DNA of 64,000 nucleotides from contig CAJTUF010000004.1 of assembly GCA_910579675.1 (NCBI GenBank), positions 1 to 64,000 of the forward strand, written 5' to 3'. Under the pieces are notes generated by a model. The model searched no databases and was not told where the DNA came from. It saw nothing but the letters and a program-made list of their open reading frames with translations. This stretch comes from an uncultured Muribaculaceae bacterium (lineage in GTDB: Bacteria; Bacteroidota; Bacteroidia; Bacteroidales; Muribaculaceae). The translations under genes and the position numbers were made by a program. This document shows positions 21,712-30,277 of the stretch, in pieces. Numbering within the stretch: the stretch's first letter is position 1; each line of letters starts with the position of its first letter.

Positions 21712-23319
21712 ATGGGCGACTGGCATGGGCCTCAGGGCCCTTTCGACATTCCAGATATCCCCGACTATGTGCCGCGCAGGCTCAAGCCGTGGCTCTTTAT
21801 CTTCTTTGTGCTGATTGTGCAGTTTTCGGGCGGTGTGTATCTGGCAGCCGCTACCGACATGGTGGGCACGACGGCTCTGATGCAGGAAGATATTCTCATG
21901 GCGGGATATGCCTCGCTTACTGGCATGTCGATCAACTTTGCGGTAATGTTCAGGCTCAAGTTCAGGTTTTCCAACCGTATAGGCCTTCTCGCTTGCGGTG
22001 CTGTGCTGATTGCCGCTACATTTATCTGTGCCAACACCACCAGCGTGCCTCTCCTCGTGGCCACCTGCTTTGTGGCTGGTTGGTTCCGCATATGGGCCAC
22101 TTTTGTCTGCAACTCTACCATCCAGCTCTGGCTCACACCGGTGCGCGACATGGCTATCTTTTTCTGCTATGTCTATCTCGTGGTCGACGGGGTGATCCAG
22201 CTCAGTGGCATAGCAACGATCTACACAGCTTTCTTCTCGCAATGGGAATACATGCACTGGATAATGGGTGGCCTACTCGCCCTGATGATGATTATGGTGC
22301 TCATCCTCGTCAAGCCGGTAAAGGGCCCGATGCAGATACCTCTGCTCGGCATCGACTGGATCGGAGCGCTCCTATGGAGCATATTCATGCTTTGCTTCAC
22401 TTTCATCTGTGTCTACGGCAACTTCTACGACTGGTGGGATGCCGCTGAGATACGAGGAGCCGCTCTGCTGGGGATTGCATGTCTGGCCATAAATTTATGG
22501 CGAGCCTCTTTCCTCCATCATCCCTATATCTCCATCCCGGCGCTGACCAACCGCAATGTGGTCAGAGCTTCAGCTGTGTATCTCGTCTTTTTCACCCTCA
22601 TGGCAACGGAACATGTGTTTGAACACAGCTATGCAGCAACAATCCTCGGCTTTGACGAGACCAACCTGATCGACCTCAACTGGTATGTTCTCGCAGGCAT
22701 AGCGGCAGGAGCGCTGTTCACCTACCTCACTTTTGCCACCCGCAAGTGGAGATATAAAACCATGACCGCTATCGGTTTTGCTCTCGCAGCACTATATCTG
22801 GCATGGTTTTATTTCATGATCGACTATGGTGTTGAGAAGGAGATGCTTTTCCTACCCCTATTCACCAGAGGCTTCGCTTCGGTAGTGATCTCGATCGTAT
22901 TTCTAACTTCTATTGTGCAGAGCGGATTGCACTTCTTTGTATTTCCACAGGCACTCACCGTCAACGGATTTACAGGAGCGGTGATGGGAGCCACTCTCGG
23001 ACCGGCACTCGTAGGCGAATTTCTGCGCCACACCATGGCCTCAAACGCCGCTCTTATCAGCGCCCGGTTTACCGATGTGGGCTCTGGGGCAGCCGACCCA
23101 TCACGTCTGGGGCAGTTCTACGGCCTTGCGCAGCGTCATGCCCTGATCGTTTCCATGAAGGAGATCTACGGTTGGCTGCTCATGGTTGCTCTCCTCTCGC
23201 TGATAATAATCCTGACAAGCTACGGACCCATCCGCCCAGCGGCAATATTCCCCAAGTGGAAAACTATCAGGAAGATATTCCGCCGGGAGACACGCCGGAA
23301 AATCCTCACTGAGGCTTGA
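21712..23319 (+). CDS. MFS drug-efflux permease (DHA2/EmrB-like)
   Basis: The 535-residue polytopic protein has about 14 predicted membrane helices, starting after a soluble N-terminal segment (GPFDIPDIPDYVPRRLKPW). The size and helix number fit the DHA2 (14-TMS) branch of the major facilitator superfamily. Its position directly after an EmrA-type adaptor (1 base gap) and TolC supports a tripartite pump across both membranes. The sequence is diverged from canonical EmrB, so substrates cannot be predicted. The gene ends at a strong terminator, closing the operon 19366-23319. Confidence 0.87.
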   Translation: MGDWHGPQGPFDIPDIPDYVPRRLKPWLFIFFVLIVQFSGGVYLAAATDMVGTTALMQEDILMAGYASLTGMSINFAVMFRLKFRFSNRIGLLACGAVLIAATFICANTTSVPLLVATCFVAGWFRIWATFVCNSTIQLWLTPVRDMAIFFCYVYLVVDGVIQLSGIATIYTAFFSQWEYMHWIMGGLLALMMIMVLILVKPVKGPMQIPLLGIDWIGALLWSIFMLCFTFICVYGNFYDWWDAAEIRGAALLGIACLAINLWRASFLHHPYISIPALTNRNVVRASAVYLVFFTLMATEHVFEHSYAATILGFDETNLIDLNWYVLAGIAAGALFTYLTFATRKWRYKTMTAIGFALAALYLAWFYFMIDYGVEKEMLFLPLFTRGFASVVISIVFLTSIVQSGLHFFVFPQALTVNGFTGAVMGATLGPALVGEFLRHTMASNAALISARFTDVGSGAADPSRLGQFYGLAQRHALIVSMKEIYGWLLMVALLSLIIILTSYGPIRPAAIFPKWKTIRKIFRRETRRKILTEA

Positions 23320-23322
23320 TAC

Positions 23323-23372
23323 AATCCGGGAGGCCGATATGGATGGTCGGCCTCCCGGATTATTTATCTATT
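23323..23372. terminator. terminator between the efflux operon and the ThiE-like gene
   Basis: AATCCGGGAGGCCGA (23323-23337) pairs perfectly with TCGGCCTCCCGGATT (23347-23361) around a 9-base loop. ATTTATCTATT follows on the plus strand. Convergent genes end on either side. Confidence 0.8.
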
Positions 23373-23389
23373 ATCGTCAAGAAGATTTC

Positions 23390-23977
23390 TCAGGGCTTGA
23401 CATTGAGCAGCTTTTCAAGCATCTGACCTGTGTAGAGCATCGGATCTGGAGCCGACGCAATAGCATTGCCGACGGCTATGCCATTGACTCCCGTGGCGAG
23501 AATCTGCTCCATATTGTCGAGGGTTACTCCCGCCGATGCCACTACCGGCTCATCCACTCCTGCGCGCTTCACCTCATCGACTATAGCGGCGAGCTCATCA
23601 GGAACCGACATATGCAGGCTCGCATAGTCAAGATCTTTGGCTTTAAGCGCTTTCACAGTGTCGGCGTCGGTCGCGTCGACCCCAATTATAGCATGGGCGC
23701 CGAGGCGCTGGCGGGCTTCCTCGCCCTCCTCTATGGTATGGACATGGATACCCGACACTCTGAGTTCCTCCACCACATCAATGTGTCCATGGATAATGAG
23801 GATGGTATTGGTCTGCTCACACTCGCGGATGACATCCATTGCAACATTGCGCACCTCATTGTCGGTAGCGCCGGGCATATCTATCTCTACCCACCGGCAG
23901 CCCGCCTCCATTACAAGGCGTATCTGTTCTACCGGGGTGTAGCGCCCTGTTCCGGGCCTGGTTATAAACTGTAGCAT
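23390..23977 (-). CDS. ThiE/TenI-like thiamine phosphate synthase family protein
   Basis: The 195-residue TIM-barrel protein starts MLQFITRPGTGRYTPVEQIRLVMEAGCRWVEIDMPGATDNEV. It has the ThiE-like segments GIHVHTIEEGEEARQRLGAHAIIGVDATDADTVKAL and PVVASAGVTLDNMEQILATGVNGIAVGNAI, the phosphate-binding end of the barrel. ThiE joins the pyrimidine and thiazole parts of thiamine. The match is partial and no other thi genes are nearby, so a TenI-like or other role is possible. An open extension to 24067 would run back into the MarC gene and is rejected. It follows marC by 79 bases on the same strand. Confidence 0.7.
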   Translation of the reverse strand: MLQFITRPGTGRYTPVEQIRLVMEAGCRWVEIDMPGATDNEVRNVAMDVIRECEQTNTILIIHGHIDVVEELRVSGIHVHTIEEGEEARQRLGAHAIIGVDATDADTVKALKAKDLDYASLHMSVPDELAAIVDEVKRAGVDEPVVASAGVTLDNMEQILATGVNGIAVGNAIASAPDPMLYTGQMLEKLLNVKP

Positions 23978-24056
23978 TCTGTTGGTCTGATAAAAAAGGG
24001 GTTTGATCTGTTGGGGCGGCAGGGGTAATACCGGAATGTAGACACGATGCCGTTTA

Positions 24057-24722
24057 TCATACAACACTCTGGAGTGCCTGCAGGTTGCCGTTGCTGATGA
24101 TTTCCGACAATATAGGCCTCAGTCCTGCCACAAAACACTCTACCGCTATCACCATGAGGATAAGCCCCATGAGGCGCATCATCACATTATTGCCCGTCTC
24201 GCCGAGCATGCGGTCGAGCTTGGTCGAGAAGCGCAATATGAAGTAAGTAAGGGTATATATGAGCGCTATCGAGGCGATGAGTGTGATCTTGAGCGAGATG
24301 GTTGAAGCATCCTCCATGAGCATGATGGCATTGGCTATGGCGCCGGGGCCGCAGAGCATCGGGATAGAGAGGGGGGTGATCGATATGTCGTCGGCATATA
24401 CTTTCACCTCCTCTTCTTTGAGCTTGGTGTTGCTGTACTTGGCCTGAAGCATGTCAAATCCTATCTTGAGGATAATGAAGCCGGCTGCGATGCGGAAGCC
24501 GTTGGCCGAAATGCCGAAGAGAGTGAACAGCAGCTGACCACATATCGTAAATCCTATCAGGATAAGAAAGGATAAGATGGTGGCGCGGCGCACGATACGG
24601 GTTCGCTCCTCTTGACTAAGGCCCTGCGTCATAGAGAGAAACACAGGCATCGTGCCCAGAGGGTTAGTGAGGGTGAAAAAGGAGGTGAGGCAGATGAATG
24701 CGAAGGGTAACAGACTTTCCAT
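24057..24722 (-). CDS. MarC-family integral membrane protein
   Basis: The 221-residue protein has six predicted membrane helices and the UPF0056/MarC hallmarks SFFTLTNPLGTMPVFLSMTQGLSQEER near the start, and ISITPLSIPMLCGPGAIANAIMLME in the middle, the two pseudo-symmetric NPxG/PGAI motifs. The function of the family is not established; it is not a proven drug exporter. ATG 24722 is preferred over an upstream in-frame codon at 24800, because a -7 box lies at 24770-24777. Confidence 0.9.
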   Translation of the reverse strand: MESLLPFAFICLTSFFTLTNPLGTMPVFLSMTQGLSQEERTRIVRRATILSFLILIGFTICGQLLFTLFGISANGFRIAAGFIILKIGFDMLQAKYSNTKLKEEEVKVYADDISITPLSIPMLCGPGAIANAIMLMEDASTISLKITLIASIALIYTLTYFILRFSTKLDRMLGETGNNVMMRLMGLILMVIAVECFVAGLRPILSEIISNGNLQALQSVV

Positions 24723-24769
24723 GTCTATCTTGTGGAATATGGTGTGAAAAATGATGGCTTTTCCACCCG

Positions 24770-24777
24770 CAAAAGTA
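24770..24777 (-). promoter_or_regulatory. -7 box of the marC transcript
   Basis: On the minus strand TACTTTTG matches TAnnTTTG, 48 bases before ATG 24722. This rules out the longer start at 24800. Confidence 0.6.
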
Positions 24778-24880
24778 CCTATTTTTTTGCTCCTCACCAA
24801 AGAGAGGCAAGAAACATTTTGCCTCTGCTCTGTGTTGTGATGTCATAAGACAGATTCATCACCATTCATCATCCTCTATT

Positions 24881-26188
24881 ATGTTGTTACGCAATATTAT
24901 TATTGCGGCGGCCGCAGTAGCTCTCGGTTCAGTATCTGCTTCTGCCACTTCTCCCGCCGACATTTTTACCGACTCACTCAAGGCATCACACCGCATAATA
25001 CCTCTGCCCGGAAACGAGCCAGCGGTGTCGATGGACTCCATGCGCCGCGTAATCGACAAGTTTTACTACGATCAGTTCCGCAACTTTCAGGACCCGGCCG
25101 CTCCATATTTTCTGTTTATGAGCCGTGACGCCAACCTCGCTATGGGCATAGGCGGCTGCGTCAGGCTCAGAGGATGGTATGACTGGGGCGGCGCCATCCC
25201 GGCCAATGGATTTGTGCCGGCTCTCATTCCGATGCAGCCCGACCCCACACAGATGCGGCGCCTCGGCTCCACCCCCGCCGGAACGAGCTTATTTTTCAGA
25301 GTGATTGGCCATGCACGCGCCAACATCAATTATCAGATCTACATAGAGACCAACTTCAATGGCTACAATGGACGCGACTTGCATCTCAAGAAGGCTTATG
25401 CAATCATTAACGACTGGACTGTGGGCTATGCCAATTCGACATTTTCCGACCCGGCGGCACTCCCCCCTACTGTCGACGCACAGGGCCCAAACAATAAGAT
25501 GGCAGTGACCGATGTCCTCGTCAGATGGATGAAGCCTTTCGGAAAGCACCTCACAGTGGCTGTCTCGGCCGAGACTCCGGCACAACAGACCGACGAGACC
25601 GATGGCCTTACCAAAAAATGCGATGAATGGATGCCCGACTTTGCTGCTTTTGTCCAGTGGGGATGGCGCAGAAGCGAGCATGTGCGCCTCGCGGCAATCT
25701 ACCGCACTCTCGCCTACCGCGACCTCCTCAAGGAGCGCAACCTCAACGTGGCCGGTGTCGGACTGCAACTCTCATCGGTCTTCCGGCCCATTGACCCTCT
25801 CACCGTCTATGCCACCGTCACCGCAGGAAAAGGCACCGCTTCTCTCGGCGGAGATATGCTTGTGGGCAACTACGACCTTGTGGCCGATCCCGACCGTCCC
25901 GGTCGCCTTTACGCTCCATGGGCTCTCGGATGGTGTGGCGCTCTGCAGTGGAATTTTCGCCCCGACCTGTTTGTATCGGCCACTGTCGGACAAAGCCACT
26001 ATATGCCCGACCATCGTCCTGAAGGACAAGCCTACCGCTATGGCACATATATTGCTGCCAACATATTCTGGAATCTCACTCCCCGCATGCAGGTGGGAGC
26101 CGAGCTCAACTTTGGCGAGCGGTCCAATTTCGACCACTCAAGCCGATGGGCACGCCGCATCGGAGCAATGTGCCAGTTCTCGTTCTGA
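24881..26188 (+). CDS. DcaP-type trimeric outer-membrane porin
   Basis: The 435-residue protein has a signal peptide (about 1-22). A short helical segment follows (MDSMRRVIDKFYYDQFRNFQDPAAPYFLFMSRDANLAMGIGGCVRLRGWYDWGG), and then alternating aromatic strands to a C-terminal Phe (CQFSF), the outer-membrane insertion signal. The N-terminal pattern and length resemble DcaP-like porins, which allow uptake of dicarboxylates and other small anions in Acinetobacter. The substrate here is unknown. It is monocistronic and closed by a strong terminator. Confidence 0.75.
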   Translation: MLLRNIIIAAAAVALGSVSASATSPADIFTDSLKASHRIIPLPGNEPAVSMDSMRRVIDKFYYDQFRNFQDPAAPYFLFMSRDANLAMGIGGCVRLRGWYDWGGAIPANGFVPALIPMQPDPTQMRRLGSTPAGTSLFFRVIGHARANINYQIYIETNFNGYNGRDLHLKKAYAIINDWTVGYANSTFSDPAALPPTVDAQGPNNKMAVTDVLVRWMKPFGKHLTVAVSAETPAQQTDETDGLTKKCDEWMPDFAAFVQWGWRRSEHVRLAAIYRTLAYRDLLKERNLNVAGVGLQLSSVFRPIDPLTVYATVTAGKGTASLGGDMLVGNYDLVADPDRPGRLYAPWALGWCGALQWNFRPDLFVSATVGQSHYMPDHRPEGQAYRYGTYIAANIFWNLTPRMQVGAELNFGERSNFDHSSRWARRIGAMCQFSF

Positions 26189-26207
26189 CACCCTTTCTCA
26201 ATCCCAT

Positions 26208-26252
26208 CTCCTCCCGGTCTGACAACACCCCGGCCGGGAGGAGTTTTTTTTC
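26208..26252 (+). terminator. intrinsic terminator after the porin gene
   Basis: CTCCTCCCGG (26208-26217) pairs with CCGGGAGGAG (26234-26243) and is followed by eight T residues. This separates the porin from the nuo-atp block. Confidence 0.9.
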
Positions 26253-26284
26253 ACAGTTAGCGACTTTTATTGTGATTTTTTCCG

Positions 26285-26292
26285 TATATTTG
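26285..26292 (+). promoter_or_regulatory. -7 box upstream of nuoA
   Basis: TATATTTG matches TAnnTTTG, 126 bases before nuoA. It is the only convincing promoter seen for the 17.5-kb nuo-atp block. The leader to 26417 shows no riboswitch that I recognise. Confidence 0.6.
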
Positions 26293-26417
26293 CATCGCAT
26301 TACGTCGACCCGGACACAGCACGGCGCCCTACATCGAGCCTCTCTGCCTGTGTATCAGGTCGGTAGCGCATTTACCAATCATTATTCAGCGAAATATACC
26401 CCAACGTATCAAATCAT

Positions 26418-26786
26418 ATGATAGCAGCATCGATTCAAAGCTCCACGCTTGCGGTCACGGCCGCCCTCACGGGCATAGGTCTTGTGGCTCTTGCCATGTG
26501 GATTGCAGGCTTGATCAGCCCCCGGTCGTTCAACGCGCAGAAAGGCGAGGCTTATGAATGTGGTATCCCTACCCGAGGCGAGTCCATGGCTCAGTTCAAG
26601 GTAGGGTATTATCTTTTCGCCATCCTCTTCCTGATGTTCGACGTGGAGTGTGTGTTCCTCTTCCCTTGGGCTGTAAGAGTGCGCGAGCTCGGTGGAGCCG
26701 GCCTTCTTAGCATTGCCGTATTTTTCTGTATCTTAGTGCTGGGCCTTGTTTATGCCTGGCGGAAAGGAGCGCTCGAATGGAAGTAA
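26418..26786 (+). CDS. nuoA: NADH-quinone oxidoreductase subunit A
   Basis: The 122-residue subunit has three membrane helices. Helices 2 and 3 are preceded by the conserved loop RSFNAQKGEAYECGIPTRGESMAQFKVGYYLFAILFLMFDVECVFLFPWAV, which carries the Cys and Asp/Glu residues at the junction with the Q-module. It is the first gene of the complex I operon and overlaps nuoB by 10 bases. Confidence 0.95.
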   Translation: MIAASIQSSTLAVTAALTGIGLVALAMWIAGLISPRSFNAQKGEAYECGIPTRGESMAQFKVGYYLFAILFLMFDVECVFLFPWAVRVRELGGAGLLSIAVFFCILVLGLVYAWRKGALEWK

Positions 26787-27385
26787 CTACCAAAAGCATG
26801 CCCTACCAGGACTGGAAGGACAATGAATATATCGAAAGCCTTGTCAAAGAGCTTCAGGACAATGGCACTAATGTGATCGTAGGATCGCTCGACAAGCTCA
26901 TCAACTGGGGCCGAAGCAACTCTCTTTGGCCTCTCACCTTCGCCACCTCTTGCTGCGGCATCGAATTTGTGTCGCTCGGAGCTGCCCGCTACGACATGGC
27001 CCGCTTCGGATGGGAGGTAGCCCGTTCGTCGCCACGTCAGGCCGACTTCATCATGGTGGCCGGCACCATCGTAAAGCGCATGGCCCCGGTTGTGCGTCGC
27101 CTCTACGACCAGCTCGCCGAACCCAAATATGTCATCGCCAGCGGCGCTTGCGCAGTGTCGGGCGGCCCATTCCGCAAGAGCTATTGCGTGGTGATGGGTG
27201 TCGACCAGATCATCCCCGTCGACGTTTATCTTCCCGGTTGCCCGCCCAGACCTGAAGCAATGATCTACTCGATCATGCAGCTCTCCCGAAAGATTAAGGT
27301 AGAGCGCTTCTTCGGTGGCGTGAACCGTCAGGAGAAGCAGGAGGAGTTTCTCAAAGCTCATCCCATCGAGGGTGTCGACGACTGA
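26777..27385 (+). CDS. nuoB: NADH-quinone oxidoreductase subunit B (N2 cluster)
   Basis: The 202-residue peripheral subunit carries the terminal [4Fe-4S] cluster N2, which reduces quinone. All four ligands are visible: the tandem C59-C60 (TSCCGIEF), C125 (GACAVSGG) and C155 (PGCPPRPE). The start overlaps nuoA. It is followed by fused nuoCD. Confidence 0.97.
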   Translation: MEVTTKSMPYQDWKDNEYIESLVKELQDNGTNVIVGSLDKLINWGRSNSLWPLTFATSCCGIEFVSLGAARYDMARFGWEVARSSPRQADFIMVAGTIVKRMAPVVRRLYDQLAEPKYVIASGACAVSGGPFRKSYCVVMGVDQIIPVDVYLPGCPPRPEAMIYSIMQLSRKIKVERFFGGVNRQEKQEEFLKAHPIEGVDD

Positions 27386-27460
27386 TTGCGATCCGACATT
27401 AACCACTCCACCCCATCATTCATCTATCACGTAACTCCTTAACCCCAAATACACCACCCC

Positions 27461-29083
27461 ATGGCTGACCTGAAGGAAAAAATTGCCCGACTGTTTCCCG
27501 ACGCCTCATTTGACGACGCCAACATCCTCGTGGTAAATATTCCCGATGCCCAATGGCACAAACTGGCCCAGACCCTGCGCGACGAACTCGGTTTCGACTG
27601 GCTCGTCACCATCGTAGGCATGGATTGGGCCGAGTCGCTCGGCTGCTATTATTACCTCACCTCGACCAAGTCGGGCGAGCACATCTCCATACGCGTCGCC
27701 ACCACCGACCGCCTCAAGCCCATGCTCCACTCCGTGGCCGACCTCTGGGCTATTGCCGGAATATACGAGCGCGAAGTATACGACTTCTTCGGAATCGTAT
27801 TCATCAACAATCCCGATATGCGCCGCCTCTTCCTCTCAATCGACTGGAAAGGATTCCCCCTCCGCAAAGACTACGACGCCGACGAGGCTGTCAATCCCGT
27901 CTCGACCGAAAACGAGCGCCAGACCGACTTCACCGACACTTGGGTGGAAGATGCCTCAGGAAAGGTGGTCAAAAAGGAGGTGCGTGTGTTTGCCCCCGAA
28001 GACTTTGTTGTCAACATCGGCCCGCAGCACCCTGCCACTCACGGCGTGCTCCGTTTCCGTACAGCTGTCGACGGTGAGACCATCAAGAAGATCGACCTCT
28101 ACTGCGGCTACATCCACCGTGGCATCGAGAAGATCTGCGAGCAGCTCACTTATCCCCAGACTCTCCACTTCATGGATCGTCTGGACTACTTCTCTGCCCA
28201 CCCATACCACCACTGCCTCTGTATGACCATCGAGGAGGCTGCCGGCATTGAGATCTCGCGCCGCGCTCAGGTGATCCGCGTGATCATGGACGAGCTCTCG
28301 CGCATTGCTTCCCACTGCCTCTTCATCGGCACATATTGCATGGACCTCGGCGCAACCACAATGCTGTTCTATACTCTCCGCGTTCGCGAACAAATTCTCG
28401 ACATTATGGAGAAAACTTGCGGTGCCCGCATGACTTTCAACTATGAGTGCATCGGCGGCCTCATGCAGGATCTCGCCCCCGACTTCGTTGAAGATGTCCA
28501 CAAGCTCCTCGATGTGCTCCCCGCCAACATCAAGGAATACAACAAGATATTCACCGGCAACGTAATCGCCAAAAACCGTATGGAAGGCGTCGGAGTGCTC
28601 TCCCACGACGATGCTATCTCCTGGAGCGTTACGGGCCCCTCAGGACGCGCCTCAGGCTGGGCATGCGACGTCCGCAAAACCGATCCCTACTCCATCTATT
28701 CCGAACTCGAGTTCGACGAAGTTGTACGCACCGAAGGCGACGCAATGGCACGCTTCAAAGTGCGCATGGACGAGATGGAACAGAGCGCACGTATCATTGC
28801 ACAGCTCATCGACAATATCCCCGAAGGCGAAATCTGCGTCAAGGTGCCCAAGGTGCTCAAGCTCCCTCAGGGCCACTGGTTCCGCCGCGTAGAGGGCTGC
28901 CGCGGTGCATTCGGCATCTTCATCGAGAGCGATGGCACCACCTCGCCCTACCGTCTGAAGATAGCGCCTCCATGTCTGCCCGCAGCAGCCGTGGTCGATC
29001 ATATCACCCGTGGCGCCAAGATAGCCGACCTCATCACTATCGGCGGCTCAATGGACTATATCGTTCCCGACATCGACCGTTGA
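27461..29083 (+). CDS. nuoC: NADH-quinone oxidoreductase fused subunit C/D
   Basis: The 540-residue fusion has NuoC in about residues 1-150 (YEREVYDFFGIVFINNPDMRRLFLSIDWKGFPLRKDYD) and NuoD from about 178 (NIGPQHPATHGVLRFRTAVDGETIKKIDLYCGYIHRGIEKICE) to the end (GGSMDYIVPDIDR). NuoD provides the quinone-cavity histidine and tyrosine around HPATHG and the helix after SAHPYHH. NuoCD fusions are usual in several bacterial groups, including Bacteroidota. No frameshift is seen, so this is one polypeptide. Confidence 0.96.
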   Translation: MADLKEKIARLFPDASFDDANILVVNIPDAQWHKLAQTLRDELGFDWLVTIVGMDWAESLGCYYYLTSTKSGEHISIRVATTDRLKPMLHSVADLWAIAGIYEREVYDFFGIVFINNPDMRRLFLSIDWKGFPLRKDYDADEAVNPVSTENERQTDFTDTWVEDASGKVVKKEVRVFAPEDFVVNIGPQHPATHGVLRFRTAVDGETIKKIDLYCGYIHRGIEKICEQLTYPQTLHFMDRLDYFSAHPYHHCLCMTIEEAAGIEISRRAQVIRVIMDELSRIASHCLFIGTYCMDLGATTMLFYTLRVREQILDIMEKTCGARMTFNYECIGGLMQDLAPDFVEDVHKLLDVLPANIKEYNKIFTGNVIAKNRMEGVGVLSHDDAISWSVTGPSGRASGWACDVRKTDPYSIYSELEFDEVVRTEGDAMARFKVRMDEMEQSARIIAQLIDNIPEGEICVKVPKVLKLPQGHWFRRVEGCRGAFGIFIESDGTTSPYRLKIAPPCLPAAAVVDHITRGAKIADLITIGGSMDYIVPDIDR

Positions 29084-29141
29084 CCTTCCCGCCTCATTCA
29101 TTTCCATAAGCCAATCAAATCATTCTAACAAGCGATAAGCT

Positions 29142-30218
29142 ATGTTTGACTTCTCATTGCTCACCAATTGGATCCACGGGGCGCTGACCTCGTTCATGCC
29201 TGAGTGGCTGGCCGTGACCACCGAGTGTGTGTTGATCGGGGTTGTCCTGCTCACCCTCTACGCCCTGCTGGCTCTGTTCTACATATATTTCGAGCGTAAG
29301 GTTTGCGCCGCTTTCCAGTGCCGCATCGGTCCCGACCGAGTAGGCCCCTGGGGTTTGCTCCAGAGCTTCGCCGATATGTTCAAGATTCTTATCAAGGAGC
29401 TCATATCGCTCAAATATGTCGATAAGTTTCTCTTTGCTCTGGCCCCCTACCTCGTGATTCTGGCCTCGATGCTCTGCTTCGCTGTCCTTCCCTGGGGCAA
29501 CGGGCTTCAGATCATCGACTTCAACATCGGCATATTCTTCCTGATCGCTTGCTCGTCGATAGGCGTCCTCGGCATCCTCCTCGCCGGTTGGTCGTCGGCC
29601 AACAAGTTCACCCTCATCGGCGCTCTCCGCTCGGGTGCGCAGATGGTCAGCTATGAGCTGTCGATCGGCCTCTCCGTACTCACCATGGTTGCATTTGCAG
29701 GCACCATGTCGGTGGGCGGTATAGTCGAGGCGCAGAGCGACCTCTGGTTTATCGTCAAGGGTCACATTCCCGCAATCATAGCTTTCATCATCTACCTCAT
29801 AGCTGGTACCGCCGAAACCAACCGTGGCCCGTTTGACCTGCCCGAGGCCGAGAGTGAGCTCACCGCCGGCTACCACACTGAGTATTCCGGTATCCACTTC
29901 GGCTTCTTCTATCTTGCTGAATATCTCAACCTCTTTATTGTGGCCGGTGTAGCTACCCTCCTCTTCTTCGGTGGCTGGATGCCTCTCCACATTCCCGGAT
30001 GGGATGCCTTCAACGGCGCTATGGATCTCATACCCTCGTTTATCTGGTTCATCGGCAAGGCTATCGCCATATCGTTTATCATCATTTGGTTCAAGTGGAC
30101 ATTCCCCCGTCTGCGCATCGACCAGCTCCTGTCGCTCGAGTGGAAATATCTCCTGCCGATCAATCTGGCCAATCTCGTGCTGATGGTGCTCATCATCGTC
30201 TACGGAATCCATCTCTGA
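29142..30218 (+). CDS. nuoH: NADH-quinone oxidoreductase subunit H
   Basis: The 358-residue membrane subunit closes the quinone tunnel. Hallmarks are YIYFERKVCAAFQCRIGPDRVGPWGLLQSFADMFKILIKE near residues 47-85, and AGTAETNRGPFDLPEAESELTAGYHTEYSGIHFGFFYLAEYLNL with the acidic residues of the E-channel. About eight helices are present. In most genomes the next gene is nuoI. Here atpD follows after 59 bases, with no terminator between. Confidence 0.96.
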   Translation: MFDFSLLTNWIHGALTSFMPEWLAVTTECVLIGVVLLTLYALLALFYIYFERKVCAAFQCRIGPDRVGPWGLLQSFADMFKILIKELISLKYVDKFLFALAPYLVILASMLCFAVLPWGNGLQIIDFNIGIFFLIACSSIGVLGILLAGWSSANKFTLIGALRSGAQMVSYELSIGLSVLTMVAFAGTMSVGGIVEAQSDLWFIVKGHIPAIIAFIIYLIAGTAETNRGPFDLPEAESELTAGYHTEYSGIHFGFFYLAEYLNLFIVAGVATLLFFGGWMPLHIPGWDAFNGAMDLIPSFIWFIGKAIAISFIIIWFKWTFPRLRIDQLLSLEWKYLLPINLANLVLMVLIIVYGIHL

Positions 30219-30277
30219 TCCCATCTCTCTCTTTTCCCGATTCTTCATCCCCCACTAATCCTCATATCCCTCAAGCA

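Noticed and set aside
21505..22257. A 250-codon minus-strand frame opposite the HlyD/MFS junction
   Set aside because: It overlaps two well-supported genes and shows no recognisable domain.
29154..30248. A 364-codon open frame on the minus strand opposite nuoH
   Set aside because: It is a shadow of the strongly biased codon use of nuoH. Its translation is charge-rich with no domain, and nuoH is certain.
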